DNA from: Megalobrama amblycephala
Lineage: Eukaryota; Chordata; Actinopteri; Cypriniformes; Xenocyprididae
Direction of reading: 5' to 3'
Assembly: GCF_018812025.1 (NCBI RefSeq)
Contig: NC_063053.1
Coordinates: forward strand, 13,992,623 to 14,056,622
Length of the DNA stretch: 64,000 nucleotides
The notes under the pieces are model-generated. The model did no database searches, was not told where the DNA came from, and saw only the letters and a list, made by a program, of their open reading frames with translations. Positions within the stretch are counted from its first letter, which is position 1; every line of letters begins with the position of its first letter. Position numbers and translations under genes: made by a program. This document shows, piece by piece, positions 12,263-24,090 of the stretch.

Positions 12263-13379
12263 GTGAGAGAGCAAATGCTGAAAACACCATGAGCATCATG
12301 CATGCTTCAGTATACTGTATGTTGTAAACTAAGCTGCTCCACTTATTCATACGAAGACATCCAGAACATGCATATTACAGTCTTTTTACACTTTAATATT
12401 CACGATTTGATTGTGTACAGCACTACTTTTGAAATTTTCCAAATCCAGTGACATTCCATTTTTATGACTGGATTCTGTGATTTTCGTCCGTGTGGTTTTT
12501 TTTAAAATGCAAAATCATGGGTTCCTATTCATGACTGTGTTCTATTGTCTCCACTCCATATGGCACTGTGCTAATAAGCAGCCCTCATAGTTGGGCTCAA
12601 TGCCCAACGGCCTCATCTGTCCCGGCTTGCTAATGGCTTAACTGGATTAGCCGGTTCCCCATGTGGGCTGATCAGAGCTCATAACACTGATCACCTCCAT
12701 TGATCCGATTGATCAGGGCCTTGCTGAGAGTACCGAAGTGTGCGCATGAAAGCCACAGTTCTGTTCCTCTCCCTAACGTGTCCTGAGGGGAAGCAGACAC
12801 AGACTGCCGCTCTGCACACATGGGCCACCTGAGGATACATGGGAGGTAATGGGGTGAATGAGGGGAAAGAAGCTAAACTAAAGGCTGGTTTGAGACAGAT
12901 GGAGTGAAACTGAACCTGAGACATAGTGTCTGGTTATTGATGGGCACTTCCTGTCATTAGTATTGGTCTTTTGTCGTCTTAAACCAACATAAGGCCCTGT
13001 TACTAATCAGCTGTGGTAATCTGTATGCACACAATCAGTCCTGCATTGACCTGGCAATCTCTCATCATAGATTTGTTTAGAAATATATAAATACGCTAAT
13101 CAACACATCTTGTAGAGAACAGCTGCTTGCGTCCTTTATCATTTCGTATGCTGCCGTCGTTGCTGCTTCGGTTTCGAAGTTAACTTAAAGTCCTTGCTAG
13201 TTTCTCTACCACTTTTGCTAATGAAGTGAGATTTTTGGAAGCTGGGACACCATCCAAATGAGACCCTTTCCCCTTCTGTGTTTTTTATTTTATTTTTTAT
13301 TTATTTATTTTATTTTTTAATCTTCACCCCACCACCATTCTGAAATATGAGGCATTCTGTATCAAAAATTGCACTCCTT

Positions 13380-13640
13380 GATGAGGCGCTCGCCAAATTC
13401 ATTTCCCGCCTGTTCTGATTGATTAATTGATGTTGTTAAATGGCTCCTTTGGTAATGGCTTTTCTGTATGGCATCCAAAGTGAGAGCCAGGCTAAAGCGC
13501 AGTCTGTCGCAGTCCCTTACGGCCAGAGCAGCTCTGTCTTTTCTGTTCGCTGTGATTATTAGCATGCCGTGTTACATCACAGGGGCTGCGCCAGCGCTGA
13601 CATCACTCAACTGTGCCCTAATGGAGCAGGTTGGCTTTGT
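13380..13640. promoter_or_regulatory. Candidate conserved non-coding element
   Basis: This is a unique, balanced-composition block in AT-rich surroundings. It contains TGATTGATTAATTGATG, GTGATTATTAGCATGC and CCCTAATGGAGCAGG, a density of homeodomain-type TAAT/ATTA cores. A true ATG at 13468 opens a 61-codon frame through it with a hydrophobic middle, but no splice or family evidence supports a protein. Conservation cannot be tested from one sequence. Confidence 0.3.
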
Positions 13641-14238
13641 GTATTTTGTTTAAGTGCAGGTCAAGGCACCGTGTAGTTTTGACAAGTTGGACACCTGCCT
13701 GCATACAGCTTTGGAAAGAAGGGACTGTAGTGCTTTGGCTTCTTGGTCCCGTTGTATTTAAGCAGGTGGTGTCCATTTTGTTGATCAGCCTTTCAGGCTG
13801 TGTTATGGCTGGCTGTGCTCTTGTGGATCTTGGAGAGAAGGAAACCTGGGTTAGGTCAGACTGGGTTCACGCAAGTGACAGGCTATATTAATCAAGTCAT
13901 TCTCATTGAGGTCCTTTTAGTTTGTCAGGTCAGTAGCATAGTATACTCATACATCAGCTTAATTAAGTTGAATGAAATTCATACTGTATAACTGCTGTAA
14001 TTGTGTTTTTTAATAAAAAAAATAAATAAAATTGTCAGCATGAAATACCTATTAATGTCATCATACACACAGCATACGGGACAATTGCACCATTATCAAT
14101 TACTGTTATATATACAATTGTTAAATACATCAATGAAGTTAGATATGTATTTCTTTGAATTTTCATATATTATTATAGTTTACCCCATTTAAAAAAAATA
14201 AAGCCAAAAAATGTATGTGTATGTTTTTTTTTTTATAT

Positions 14239-14320
14239 AGATGGATGGATGGATGGAGAGATATATAGAGAGATATAGAGATATAGAGATATAGATATAG
14301 ATATATAGATATAGATGGAT
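14239..14320. repeat. Compound GGAT / AGATAT microsatellite
   Basis: Four GGAT-type units are followed by repeated AGATAT/AGAGATAT units, then another GGAT. This is a simple tandem array with no coding role. Confidence 0.9.
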
Positions 14321-14859
14321 TTTGAATTTATACAAATTGTGTACTTCATTAATTTCCTGTCCTTGTCATTCCAATTCCAATTGAAATTCAGCAATTGGGC
14401 CAATTGCAATAAGTTGCCAATTCATATTCTAACTCATGAATTAGAAGGGAGACAATTCTTTAATTCTGGATTTTAGCCAACTCTGGTAGCAACACCCTGG
14501 CAACCACCCAGAACTGCTTGACATCATGACAGCATGTTTTACAGGTACAAGCACCACTTGCATTTTTTTTTCTACATTTTTTTTCTACATTTTTTTACAT
14601 TTTTTTTTTTTTTTTTTAAACATCTAGTTTACACTGTGCTTTAAGAGTTTGTGCCAGTCGTTTCTATTGTTTTCCTGCATTCTATGTAAATTAGACCACT
14701 TTGGGCAACATCTCCTGCAGATGTTTAAGAAATGCATTGAATGTTCAATCTATACTTGGTTTCTTTCTAATGGAAAAGCCCCGAAGCTTTAACTTTCAAC
14801 AAATTCCATCACACCTCTTTGCCATAAGTCACACGCTCACACACACCAGTTCCCTGCCC

Positions 14860-15065
14860 CGCACAGGCCCATGATCCTGCCGTAATGAGTGTGTACCCCC
14901 GCCCGCTGAGGTTCTGTCTCATTAGCTTTGCGCTAATGGAGCCCTACAGGTCTGGCTGCTCTGACTTCTCCACCACCAGACTAACGGTAACCCATCATGA
15001 TGGCTATTGCCTGACGGACAGCTGGCCGGCTGACCTGAACCGAGACCTCATCACCAGGGTGAATT
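14860..15065. promoter_or_regulatory. Candidate conserved non-coding element
   Basis: This is a GC-richer unique block with CTCATTAGCTTTGCGCTAAT (a small ATTAG...CTAAT dyad), CCGTAATGAGTG and the phrase CTAATGGAGC, which also occurs in the block at 13380-13640. There is no exon logic. The sharp composition change against its flanks suggests purifying selection, which is inference only. Confidence 0.3.
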
Positions 15066-16024
15066 CATATCACTTTCACTGCTGCTGTCATTATTTCTGA
15101 CTGTGCATGAGGGGGTAATTTGTACTTGGCATGCTTGAGAATTAAGAACAGCGATGAAGAAAGAATGAAGGGAAGAAAAGGAAGTCATCTGAATCAAAGC
15201 CTCTAGGGTTGCTACAGTGCAGATGGCCTTGTCAGTGAAGAAACTGTCATGCTTCTCTCTCTCTCTCTCTCTCTCCTCTTTCTCACTTTGTGGGGTTGAG
15301 GCTGGACATTTGTCAGTGTCGCCTACTGCCCAGCTCTCTCCCTCAGCTATCACTGCAGAGACAGGAAGAGGCCTTTGGCAAAGACCAGACATAGGGTGTG
15401 AACTGAATCAGTCTTAGTCAGTTTGTGTGTATGTGCATGCCTGTGTTTTGGAGTTTGTTTGCATAGGAAATGGTATTCATTGCATGTAGCAGACCTGAGG
15501 AAAGGGGACATTTTAAACTTGCCTTTAAATTGTTTTCATCTCTGATGGTGCCTGTATGTTAAAGGTAGGAAAATCAGGGGGCGATTTGTGTGCATGTTTG
15601 TGTGTGAGCGAGGAACACTTGGTGTTGTTGATTACATGCTGCTGAAAAGCTGAGATGGCATGTTTCCAGGTGCTCTGAGTGAGACTGTGAACAGTGCTAG
15701 TCTGGGAAAGAAAACGTCCAACAAACTTCATCCTGACACTCAATAACTGCATCAGGTTTACACTCACGACATGATGTTACAAGACTTCATCAGTGCACCA
15801 GCTGCTCTCTGCTACGCTTGTTTGAAACAAGTGACAAGCAACTCGGGTTTGCACAACCCCACTTGTTTTATTTTGTACTTGACTTTTTAATTAAAAAGGT
15901 GTAGTTCACCAAAAAATGAAAGTGTACTCATTCACACGTCTTTGTATAATGAACAAACTCAATTGGCTTTGTGTGGTGAAAAGTCTCCATCATAACTCTT
16001 TATTCATTGAAGATCTCAGTAGCC

Positions 16025-16195
16025 CCTCACTGCAGAACATGAGATTCAGGGGGCGGAGTTTGGGTTTAGGGATATTTAAAGTTTGAAGAGTTGGATCCAG
16101 ATCCAGGGGTGGAGAATGGGTAGGTTTAGGGATATGTAAAGTGGGAGGAGTTGGATCTGCATCCACCCCCTGGATCTTGTGTTCTGCAGTGAGGA
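16025..16195. mobile_element. Palindromic MITE with internal duplication
   Basis: The left end CCTCACTGCAGAACATGAGA is mirrored by the right end TCTTGTGTTCTGCAGTGAGG. Inside, a unit containing GGTTTAGGGATAT and GAGTTGGATC occurs twice in tandem. It is about 170 bp and non-coding. Confidence 0.75.
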
Positions 16196-16279
16196 CCATC
16201 TCAAAGATCTCACCCTCTGTAGTAACTTTAAAGTCTCATTTGTGTATCAACATATCCACAACTTGTTGTTTCACATTTT

Positions 16280-16470
16280 TGAAAAAAAAAAAAAAAAAAC
16301 TTTTATTCAGCAAAGATGCAATAAATTGATCAAAAGTGACAGTAAAGACATTTATACATTATCTTACAACAGATTTCTGTTTCTGTTTTGTGTTCTGTTT
16401 CCAAAAATTCTGCATTTTTGATTAAATAAATGCAGCCTTGGAGAGCATAAGATGAATATTTAAAAAAAAC
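16280..16470. repeat. Interspersed repeat, same family as 57735-58310
   Basis: The segment begins with an A run and ACTTTTATTCAGCAAAGATG, continues with TTGATCAAAAGTGACAGTAA and ends with ATAAATGCAGCCTTGG. The same word order, diverged, is seen near 57740-58310, and a related copy lies at 24740-24990. It is non-coding and probably a non-autonomous DNA element common in fish. Confidence 0.6.
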
Positions 16471-18970
16471 TTTTGAACTGTAGTGTAGACAAATGTGCAA
16501 CAGAAGTTGTACTCAAGCATGTTTACACATTTCACTGTTTCTACTGGCACTACAAAAGTGAAATAATGTGCGTAGAGGTGCATGCAGTTTGACTAAGACA
16601 CCAACAGGCACAAAGCGACAATGGGAACTGCTGAGTCATTTATAGAGAGGCCAACCGTCATTGACTTTTCTCCCCTCTCATACAGTGTAACCTGATCAGA
16701 TCTTGAGATGTGAATCTAAAGTCATTGCAATTTGAAGCTGTGTTTTTCCATCAGCTCAACTTAACACCAGCACAACTCCATATTTCTACCAGCTTTACAA
16801 TTGCAACTTTACACCAACAGCACCGCTTTACCTTACCTTGTCACTCCAGCAGCTGCTCTCAGCGGGGGTAACCAAACACCAGTGCACTCCCTCTCCTCCA
16901 CATCAAGCTCAAGGGGGATTTCAGCAGTGTGCCAGTCTAATATGACTTCAGTGTTTGGTATTTCTGCTCAACTGTTTTTTTTTTTTTTTTGGGAGTAGAC
17001 TAAGAATTATCAAACAGAATGACACATCTTACAGCAGATGCCTGCCATTTGCATAATACAAAGATGTGATGGCAAAACATCTCAACACTGTGTTTTCTGC
17101 TCTGTTCAATGTGCAGGGATCCCAACAGATGGTTGTTCTGACTTCAGATCAGTCTAAAGTTTAGCAGGAATGATATGGCCGCTTGCTGCGTTTCTTTCTT
17201 GACTTTCCTTCACTCACTCTTTACTTTGTGTGAGTAGCATATGGAGCATGTAGAGAATGAGAGCGAAACAGAGCAGATATGTGAGGGTTGAGTGATTGCT
17301 CGCCTGTGCTGGAAAGCCGAGAGCCGTCCGTAATGAGTGCCTGCAGCTTAATCGCATACAGGAACGTTCAGGAACTGTTTCCACCAGAAGGACGATTGGA
17401 GTAATGAAGCAGCCAAGGAATGAGAGAAGCAGAATGCATGTGAGGACAGAGAGAAAAGGAAAGAGGTAATGGGTAATGAGGGTGTAGGAAGTGTCACTGC
17501 TTCTCTGGGGAGTGGAAAGAATGGATAAGGGACACATTAAAGGTAAGATAGATGGAGCAAAGCTATCTGAGATGTTTCCTGCAGTTGGCTGTCTAACCAG
17601 GGCTTTTGTTGAAGGGTGTAAACACAGTAAATAGCTTCAGGTTTATACCTAGAGCAGAATGAAGCCCAGTTAATGCTGACATTGGTTGTCTACAAGCTGG
17701 CAGATGTTTCTCATACATTGATTCCTCAAGCATTATGGTTTGGTTGAAGATGCAATCATAAACAAATAGTGCACATGGTCAGTCAAGTGCAAACATAGAG
17801 TCAGAACGTAATTTTCACTCACAGAATCTCACAGATTGAAAGCAAACGACCCTCGGGATTACAGCTCTCGAATGAAGAATAGAGATGGGATTTGTAAGGA
17901 ATTAAACAAACCTGGTTCAGATTCCAATTGATGATTCTGAATCATTGATGTCTGCATTAATAATAATACTAAACAGTTTTTTTAAACTACATTTAAAATG
18001 ACTACACAGTAACTACTTGGTTCATTTCGAGTAGAACATGACTAAAGTAATGATTAGCGTTTTACTAAGTGAGTGAACAGGTAACTGATTTGTAAGTCTT
18101 TCTAAGTCATTAATAAGAACCAGCTCATAAAAGTAATTTAACAAATCTAATCACACTATGTATTTGTTTTGTGTACAGTCTGGCTGATATGACACAATGC
18201 ATGTTGTTTATTGTCTCTATATTATTTTTACTATGTATTTGTCATCATATTCAATTCAGACTACCAGCTGACAACTCTGCTAAGACATAATTTCTTTTGC
18301 AGTGGAGCTACAGATTCAGCGGTGCAGGAAATGCTGTCATTTGAGTACCGCATTCAGTTTGCATAAAGGAAATAATTCAGACCTTCTAGAACAGCTAGAG
18401 GAACTGAACAAACACCGTAAATCATCATTCAGTTCCAGACTTTTTACAATAAAGCATTCTCCAACCTTATGAAGAATGACTATTGCATTCCCATCCAGAC
18501 GTGATGATCTTAGAGCATGCACTTCTCAGTCACCATCAAACAAGAAGGATTGTCTGTGCCTTTGTTTGTGAAGGTGGTCGTGCTCTCACATCTTGTCTGT
18601 ATGTCCTTGTTAGCAGTAGACATGGTGTGCCAATATAGCAGCCTGTCTGTCTGTGTATCTCACCATATCCACCCCCAGAGATTCTGTTGTTTTCTTTCTC
18701 TTTTTCTCCCAATCAGTATCATGGGCCCCTAGCTTCCATTACTACTTTTAACAGGTGTCTCAAGGGTCTTTTCTAGTAAGGGATTTTTGTTTTAGGCCAA
18801 GCGCACACTTCAAGACTCAGTGCCCTGCACACAAAACTTAAGTTTTGTATTTTCTTGTGTTGTGTTTTCAATGTTACAGGCATTGTTGACATCATCTTGA
18901 CATCAACTTAAAAAAGCTTAAAAAAATTTTTTTGCTCTGCGCAGAATGGGAAAGAGCTGAAAAATATGGA
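16471..18970. other. Unique non-coding stretch
   Basis: No gene or clear mobile element is visible. A T run lies at about 16975-16990. The segment 17280-17560 is less AT-rich with GGAATGAGAGAAGCAG-type purine runs. Open frames are short and unrecognisable. Confidence 0.5.
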
Positions 18971-19264
18971 GACAATTGGTGCTTCTCATTTCTAATTTGT
19001 GCATCCTTGTTTCCTTTCCTTGTGTATTAGCTCCACCCCCTTAGGATGCGAGGGAAGGATACACCTGTGTATCCTCGCTCATGATTCCTCAGGAAGCTTC
19101 CTCGCTCCTCATTCCTCGCCTCCTTTTGGGGAAATTATAAAATTGAGATTCAAGATGGATTCAAGTGTTTCAAGATGGTTGAATTCAATCGGTGACCGGG
19201 TCATGAGCTGGATGACGGAAGGAAACGAGGAAGCATCAATTTGAGTATTGAGAAGCACCCAATG
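18971..19264. mobile_element. MITE with ~45-bp terminal inverted repeats
   Basis: The left end ACAATTGGTGCTTCTCATTT followed by TGTGCATCCTTGTTTCC is mirrored by the right end GGAAACGAGGAAGCATCAAT followed by TGAGAAGCACCCAATG. About 295 bp long. The middle contains GGATACACCTGTGTATCC, a perfect small palindrome. No transposase is present. Confidence 0.75.
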
Positions 19265-20091
19265 TTTGGAGGACTTGGCCCACCACTTCCCTACTGCCCA
19301 TCCGTTCTCTAGCAATTTCACTGGCTGTTGGACACAGTTCACACTGACCACCTGTCTACTAGTTGTCAAACAAGTTTGAATCATTGTCATAGCATCTGGC
19401 GAACATGTCTTCCAGGTGTTGACGATCACATGCTGCAAGATAGGTTACATCTGTGGCTTTTTGTTGCAGACCTTTACAGGATTTCTGCTGTGCTTTACTG
19501 TGTGTTGTTGTTCCATCTCTCGTGTGTGAGAAAATATGGGGTTATACGATCTTATTTGATATCTATTTCTTTGGTGTTATTGTTTTTGAAAGCTTGACAT
19601 CTCTCCTTCATTTGATCTCTTTCTCTCTTTGGCTCTCTCGCCTGCAGGCTGATGATCGTCATCAGGATCTGCAGGTTGTTTTACTGGCAATGACAGTCGT
19701 TCATTGTGTTGTGGGGCTGGTGAGAGAGAAGTTGCAGCTGAGAGAACAGAGCAGGGCTTTATAAGGAACAGTAAGGGAGTTATGGTGGGAGAGATTGTAG
19801 GTTCATGCTTGTATGTCACAGAGCGTTGGAGTGCAGTAGGAAAAAGTTGATTAGTATTGACTAGGTGATTAGTGAGGTCAACTAATTTTGGAGGTTTTCT
19901 TTTTAATAGTTTGATAATTGATATGTAAGGAATAATGTAGTACTATTCTTATTACACGGCTACTTGCCACATAAGTAAATAATTAGACACAAAATATTGA
20001 TCTGAGTCTAAATATTTTATTAGCTCTTTAAACGCAAAGCTTCCGCGGAGAAAGCAGTTGCTAGCGCGGCAAGTTCAAACTAGATGGACTT

Positions 20092-20998
20092 TTAAAGGGT
20101 TAGTTCACCCAAAAATGAAAATTATGTCATTAATGACTCACCCTCATGTCGTTCCAAACCCGTAAGACCTCCTTTCATCTTCGGAACACAGTTTAAGATA
20201 TTTTAGATTTAGTCCGAGAGCTTTCTGTCCCTCCATTGAAAATGCGTGTGCGGGTATACTGTCCATGTCCATAAAGGTAATAAAAACATCATCAAAGTAG
20301 TCCATGTTACATCAGTGGGTTAGTTAGAAGTTTTTGAAGCATCTTATATAGATTTTGGTCCAAAAATAATAAAAAATGCGACTTTATTCAGCATTGTATT
20401 CTCTTCCGGAATCCTTTCCATTGAATTGATTCCATTGAATTGATTCCACTGAATTGATTCCACTGAATCCTTTCATCTGTCGGCGTTGGTAATGCACTTT
20501 TACGTCGTTGTTTTTGGCGATTAGGACATCCGCGACATGCACACATACGCACCATTTTAAAAAATAGCTTGAATACAGCGTGCGTCTCCCTCAGACTGTA
20601 AACGAAATTCTGGCGCACCAGATAACACGTCAGCAGCGTCTTACGTCAGCAGTGCGCTGCGGTTAACTGAACCCGAGTCGTGAACCCGGAAGAGAATACA
20701 ATGCTGAATAAAGTCATAGTTTTTGTTATTTTGGACCGAAAGGTATTTTCGATGCTTCAAAAACTTCTAACTAACCCACTGATGTCACATGGACTACTTT
20801 GATGTTTTTATTACCTTTCTGGACATGGACAGTCTACTGCACACACATTTTCAATGGATGGACAGAAAGCTCTCGGACTAAATCTAAAATATCTTAAACT
20901 GTGTTTCGAAGATGAAAGGAGGTCTTACGGGTTTGGAACGACATGAGGGTGAGTCATTAATGACATAATTTTCATTTTTGGGTGAACTAACCCTTTAA
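20092..20998. mobile_element. Long fold-back DNA element (TTAAAGGG ends)
   Basis: The left arm starts TTAAAGGGTTAGTTCACCCA and the right arm ends TTGGGTGAACTAACCCTTTAA. The two arms are near-perfect inverted repeats of roughly 310 bp each (about 20092-20405 and 20688-20998), covering the words GTCGTTCCAAACCCGTAAG and GAGAGCTTTCTGTCC. The loop (20406-20687) includes a short tandem of a 14-bp unit at about 20418-20470. TTAAAGG termini fit the T2/Kolobok type with TTAA target. No transposase; an RNA from this region would form a long hairpin. Confidence 0.85.
20418..20470. repeat. 14-bp tandem repeat
   Basis: The unit ATTGAATTGATTCC and its variant ACTGAATTGATTCC are repeated about three and a half times inside the loop of the fold-back element. 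Confidence 0.9.
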
Positions 20999-21450
20999 GC
21001 GATACGGTACAGTCACACCACTTATTAAACGGCATTTCGCCACATAAATAATTATGGGGATAAGAGATATTGATCTGAGATGAAACTGTTTTAAAATCAT
21101 ACCTGTATCTTATCTTATATTCCAACAGTGCACAAAACAATAGTGCAAAATGGCAGCAGCTGCATTTGTATGAAACAAGAGAGCGCAAGTCCATGATACT
21201 GGATGACATAATTAAATAACTGTACACAAAATATTGATTTCACTGAGTTTTAATATTTTATTAGCTCACCAAATACAAAACTTTGACAAAGAAAAAACGT
21301 TCCTAGCAAGCATCTAGCGCTGCTGACTTCAGTAACCCGGGTGTGCCTGTGTTATCTGTTTTCAGTGGTGGTTATCTGAGAATAACATATCGCTGGATGG
21401 CGCGATTGACCAATCAGAATCAAGTATTCCACCGAGCCATGTAATAATGA

Positions 21451-22239
21451 TACTTATTGCTGCATGGTAAAACCTCAGAGAAGTTGTGTACCGTATTTTC
21501 TGGAAAATATGTTGTATTGAGTCAAATTTGCATTGTTGAGAGAAAAAAATACAGATAAGTTGCATTGATGAATAAGCCACATTTTATTAAATTCCAAAAT
21601 AAAATAAAACAAACACAAATTATAGTGGCATTCATTATAAACAACATTTATTATGAACGCCAAGCCTAAACAAATGTAATTAAAACGAAACTGAAACTAC
21701 TGTTGTGTGGGAAATACGCTATACAAATAAACTTGAACTCATGTACGAACATAGAGTCTCCTTAAGTGTTAAGTCCACATACATGTGTATATGTCTGATA
21801 TCAGCCAAGTGGGAGCGAGACCGATTGTTTGGGATATGAATGGAGTCGCTAGTAGGGATTTGGTGAGTCCTGAATCTGCTGCCAAGTGCCACTAAGACGC
21901 CCAAGCAGATGGAGAGGGGAAGACGCTCTGTTAGAGCCGTTAACCACAGGCCAAACCAGGACACGCCTGTGTGCCTGCGTACGTGCCTGGCATTTTTAGG
22001 TGGTTGATCAAGACAGAGGGTGCACGTTGCAGGTTCGCTCTCTTGTGTATGCACTAACAGCTCCTCATCTGTCTTTACACTTTGCTCTCACTCTCTCCTT
22101 TAATGAGACACCTCTTTCTTCACTGCAGCTCTGCCGGAGAAGCAGAGATGCTCCAATTACTGGCCTTTATGGTGGAGAGCAGTTCAACAACAATCAGCTT
22201 TGTACCACTTAAGAGGCAGGATGCTGATTTTTGTTACCG
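21451..22239. other. Unique non-coding stretch
   Basis: No gene or clear transposon is visible. The segment 21830-22130 is of balanced composition and could contain regulatory sequence. No splice-flanked coding frame was found; the TTCACTGCAG at about 22119-22128 lacks a partner donor. Confidence 0.5.
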
Positions 22240-22430
22240 CAGGGGTGCTTAGACTTGCTTCTGGAGGTCTACTTCCCTGCAGAGTTCAGGTCCAACTCTA
22301 ATCAAACACACCTGAACTAGCTAATCAAGGTCTTTGGGTTCACTTTAAAATTACAGACAGGTGCGTTGCAGCAGGACTGGAGCTAAACTCTGCAGGAGTT
22401 TTGATCTTCAGGAGCAGGATAGATCACTGC
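22240..22430. mobile_element. Palindromic MITE
   Basis: The left half contains CTGCAGAGTTCAGGTCCAAC then AATCAAACACACCTGAACTA. The right half contains GGACTGGAGCTAAACTCTGC then CTTCAGGAGCAGGAT. These are mirror images in outline, a pattern of a very common ~200-bp cyprinid element. Non-coding. Confidence 0.7.
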
Positions 22431-22987
22431 TGTCTTGGCTGAAACCAAAGGCACCTGCCTTGCTGCCTAGGAAACTGAATTGAAAGAGTGTTTTTGAGTA
22501 ATTAAATTAATGAACATTTAAGGACTACGATGCCTAAAATTGTATCATAAATTTAAAGAACTGGACATTTTTATAATTTCCTGCTTTCAATTACTCCGTT
22601 AGATCCCATGTTTATACTTTCAAACGACAGCTGAACCGCACAGGTAATTGAAAAATGAACACGTTCAGGTGAATTTTTCTGTTTGGTATTAAATGTTCAG
22701 TCTGTAAGTGCGTAGTATTTCTTTAGAAAGTGACATCGCCAACTACTGGTCTGGCATGAATAATACAGCCATTTTTGTCTTTTCGTATGAACAGCGATCA
22801 TTTTGGACCTTTAAAAAAACGCAAAAAAAAAATTAATTGTGAATGTAAATCTGAATCTATAATTATAAGTCTGAACATAAAAATTCTTCATACTGTGGAC
22901 TACCAGTAAAAGTTATTAAAAATTTGGAACCAAAAATTATTTAGACACTTTGACCTGACCATGTTTTCCTTAAGTGTTATCTGACAT

Positions 22988-23018
<31 letters not shown>

Positions 23019-23139
23019 GACAGTTTAAATCTGAGATCTTGGCATATTTTATTACCATTTTTTTAAACTATAGTGAATAAACTGTATTAATGAATGAAAT
23101 GTTCAAGGTGTCTGAATACATTTTGGTTTGACTGTAAAT

Positions 23140-23330
23140 CTGACTATATAGTTATAACTATATATTTGCATTTATAATTATATATTTGGATTTACATTTA
23201 AATATTCACAATTTAAATTTATATACTCCATACTTATAACAATATATTCAGATTTACATTTATATTTATATATTCACAATTTTCATTTATATATTCAGAT
23301 TTGTATCTATATATTCACGAGTTCCATATC
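23140..23330. repeat. Degenerate AT-rich tandem repeat
   Basis: Words such as TATATATTCAGATTT, TATATTCACAATTT and TTATAATTATATATTTG recur at irregular 20-40 bp spacing. The array is diverged and low-complexity. Confidence 0.65.
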
Positions 23331-23869
23331 ATTATTTCCTGTTTGGCCCATCATAATACATATGAGAAGAAAAAAATTAAAATGTGTATACAGTGACATT
23401 GTTTTTTTTATTTTATATATATATATATATATATACACACTATTTACTAGATGAAAAAATTGCCCCCAAAATTAATATTATAATTTATATAATAATATTT
23501 ATATAATACAAATTAAAATATTATATAGTAATTATGTGATACATATTATTATTAAAAATTATAGTAACGTATAGTAATGTAATAAGTACATTTTTAAAAT
23601 AATAAAACAAAAATAAATAAAACAATTCTTTAAAAGAACAGCTTTTTTCTAATGTTTGTCACATTCATTTGGGAAGTGCAATAAAATCACAATGACTGGT
23701 ATTTTTTTAGATTAATTCTGTACCCAGCTTAGGACTATCATAGGTTGCAGGATGTAACGTAAGCATTGGATTCAGACATACCTTGATGCATCCCAACCTC
23801 TCTGTATTGCATGTAACCTTCTTCAGGTTTCGGACAAAAGCCAAATGTCTGTGCAAGGTACCGTAGCCG

Positions 23870-24090
23870 TCGTTAATAAGTCTCTGTCTGTTAGGCCTCT
23901 GCATGCTGCCTCTGAGCGATGCTGCTATCAGCAGCAGCATTGACTTATCTCAGTCTCATTTGAAACACTGTCACTTGTCATTCTAAGAGTAATGGCTGTA
24001 CTATAATGAGAGAGGGTGTTCGCCTCTCAATCAATTCTACCCTAATTAGTGTTAATGCAACGCCAAAAAAACCCTGCAGCTCTCTTCATC
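23870..24090. promoter_or_regulatory. Candidate conserved non-coding element
   Basis: This unique block contains CTATCAGCAGCAGCATTGAC, CTATAATGAGAGAGGGTG, CCTCTCAATCAATTC and CCCTAATTAGTGTTAATG. A palindromic TAATTA homeodomain core is present. It is flanked on both sides by AT-rich simple sequence. Evidence is compositional only. Confidence 0.3.

Larger units (their letters stand above)
12263..16020. other. Non-coding stretch with several unique, less AT-rich blocks
   Basis: No gene is supported. Unique blocks at about 12580-12760, 13360-13660 and 14860-15065 have clustered TAAT/ATTA words and are listed as candidate regulatory elements where distinctive. Low-complexity items are a T-rich run (13283-13322), GGAT and ATAG arrays (14239-14320), T-rich runs (14560-14620) and a CT run (15257-15280). 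A TTCACCAAAAAATGAAAG fragment near 15905 is a MITE end. Confidence 0.5.
19950..21450. mobile_element. Repeat split by or duplicated around the 20092-20998 insertion
   Basis: Sequence on the left (about 19960-20070: GCCACATAAGTAAATAATTA, CACAAAATATTGATCTGAG, TATTTTATTAGCTC) recurs in diverged form on the right (about 21040-21320: GCCACATAAATAATTATGGG, CACAAAATATTGATTTCACT, TATTTTATTAGCTC). The right part continues to GACCAATCAGAATCAAGTAT, a word typical of a widespread cyprinid element. The simplest reading is two related copies, or one duplicated unit, with the fold-back element between them. Confidence 0.45.

Noticed and set aside
13468..13653. ATG-started 61-codon frame with a hydrophobic middle
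   Set aside because: It lies in a unique block better explained as non-coding; no homologue, splice or promoter evidence is visible.
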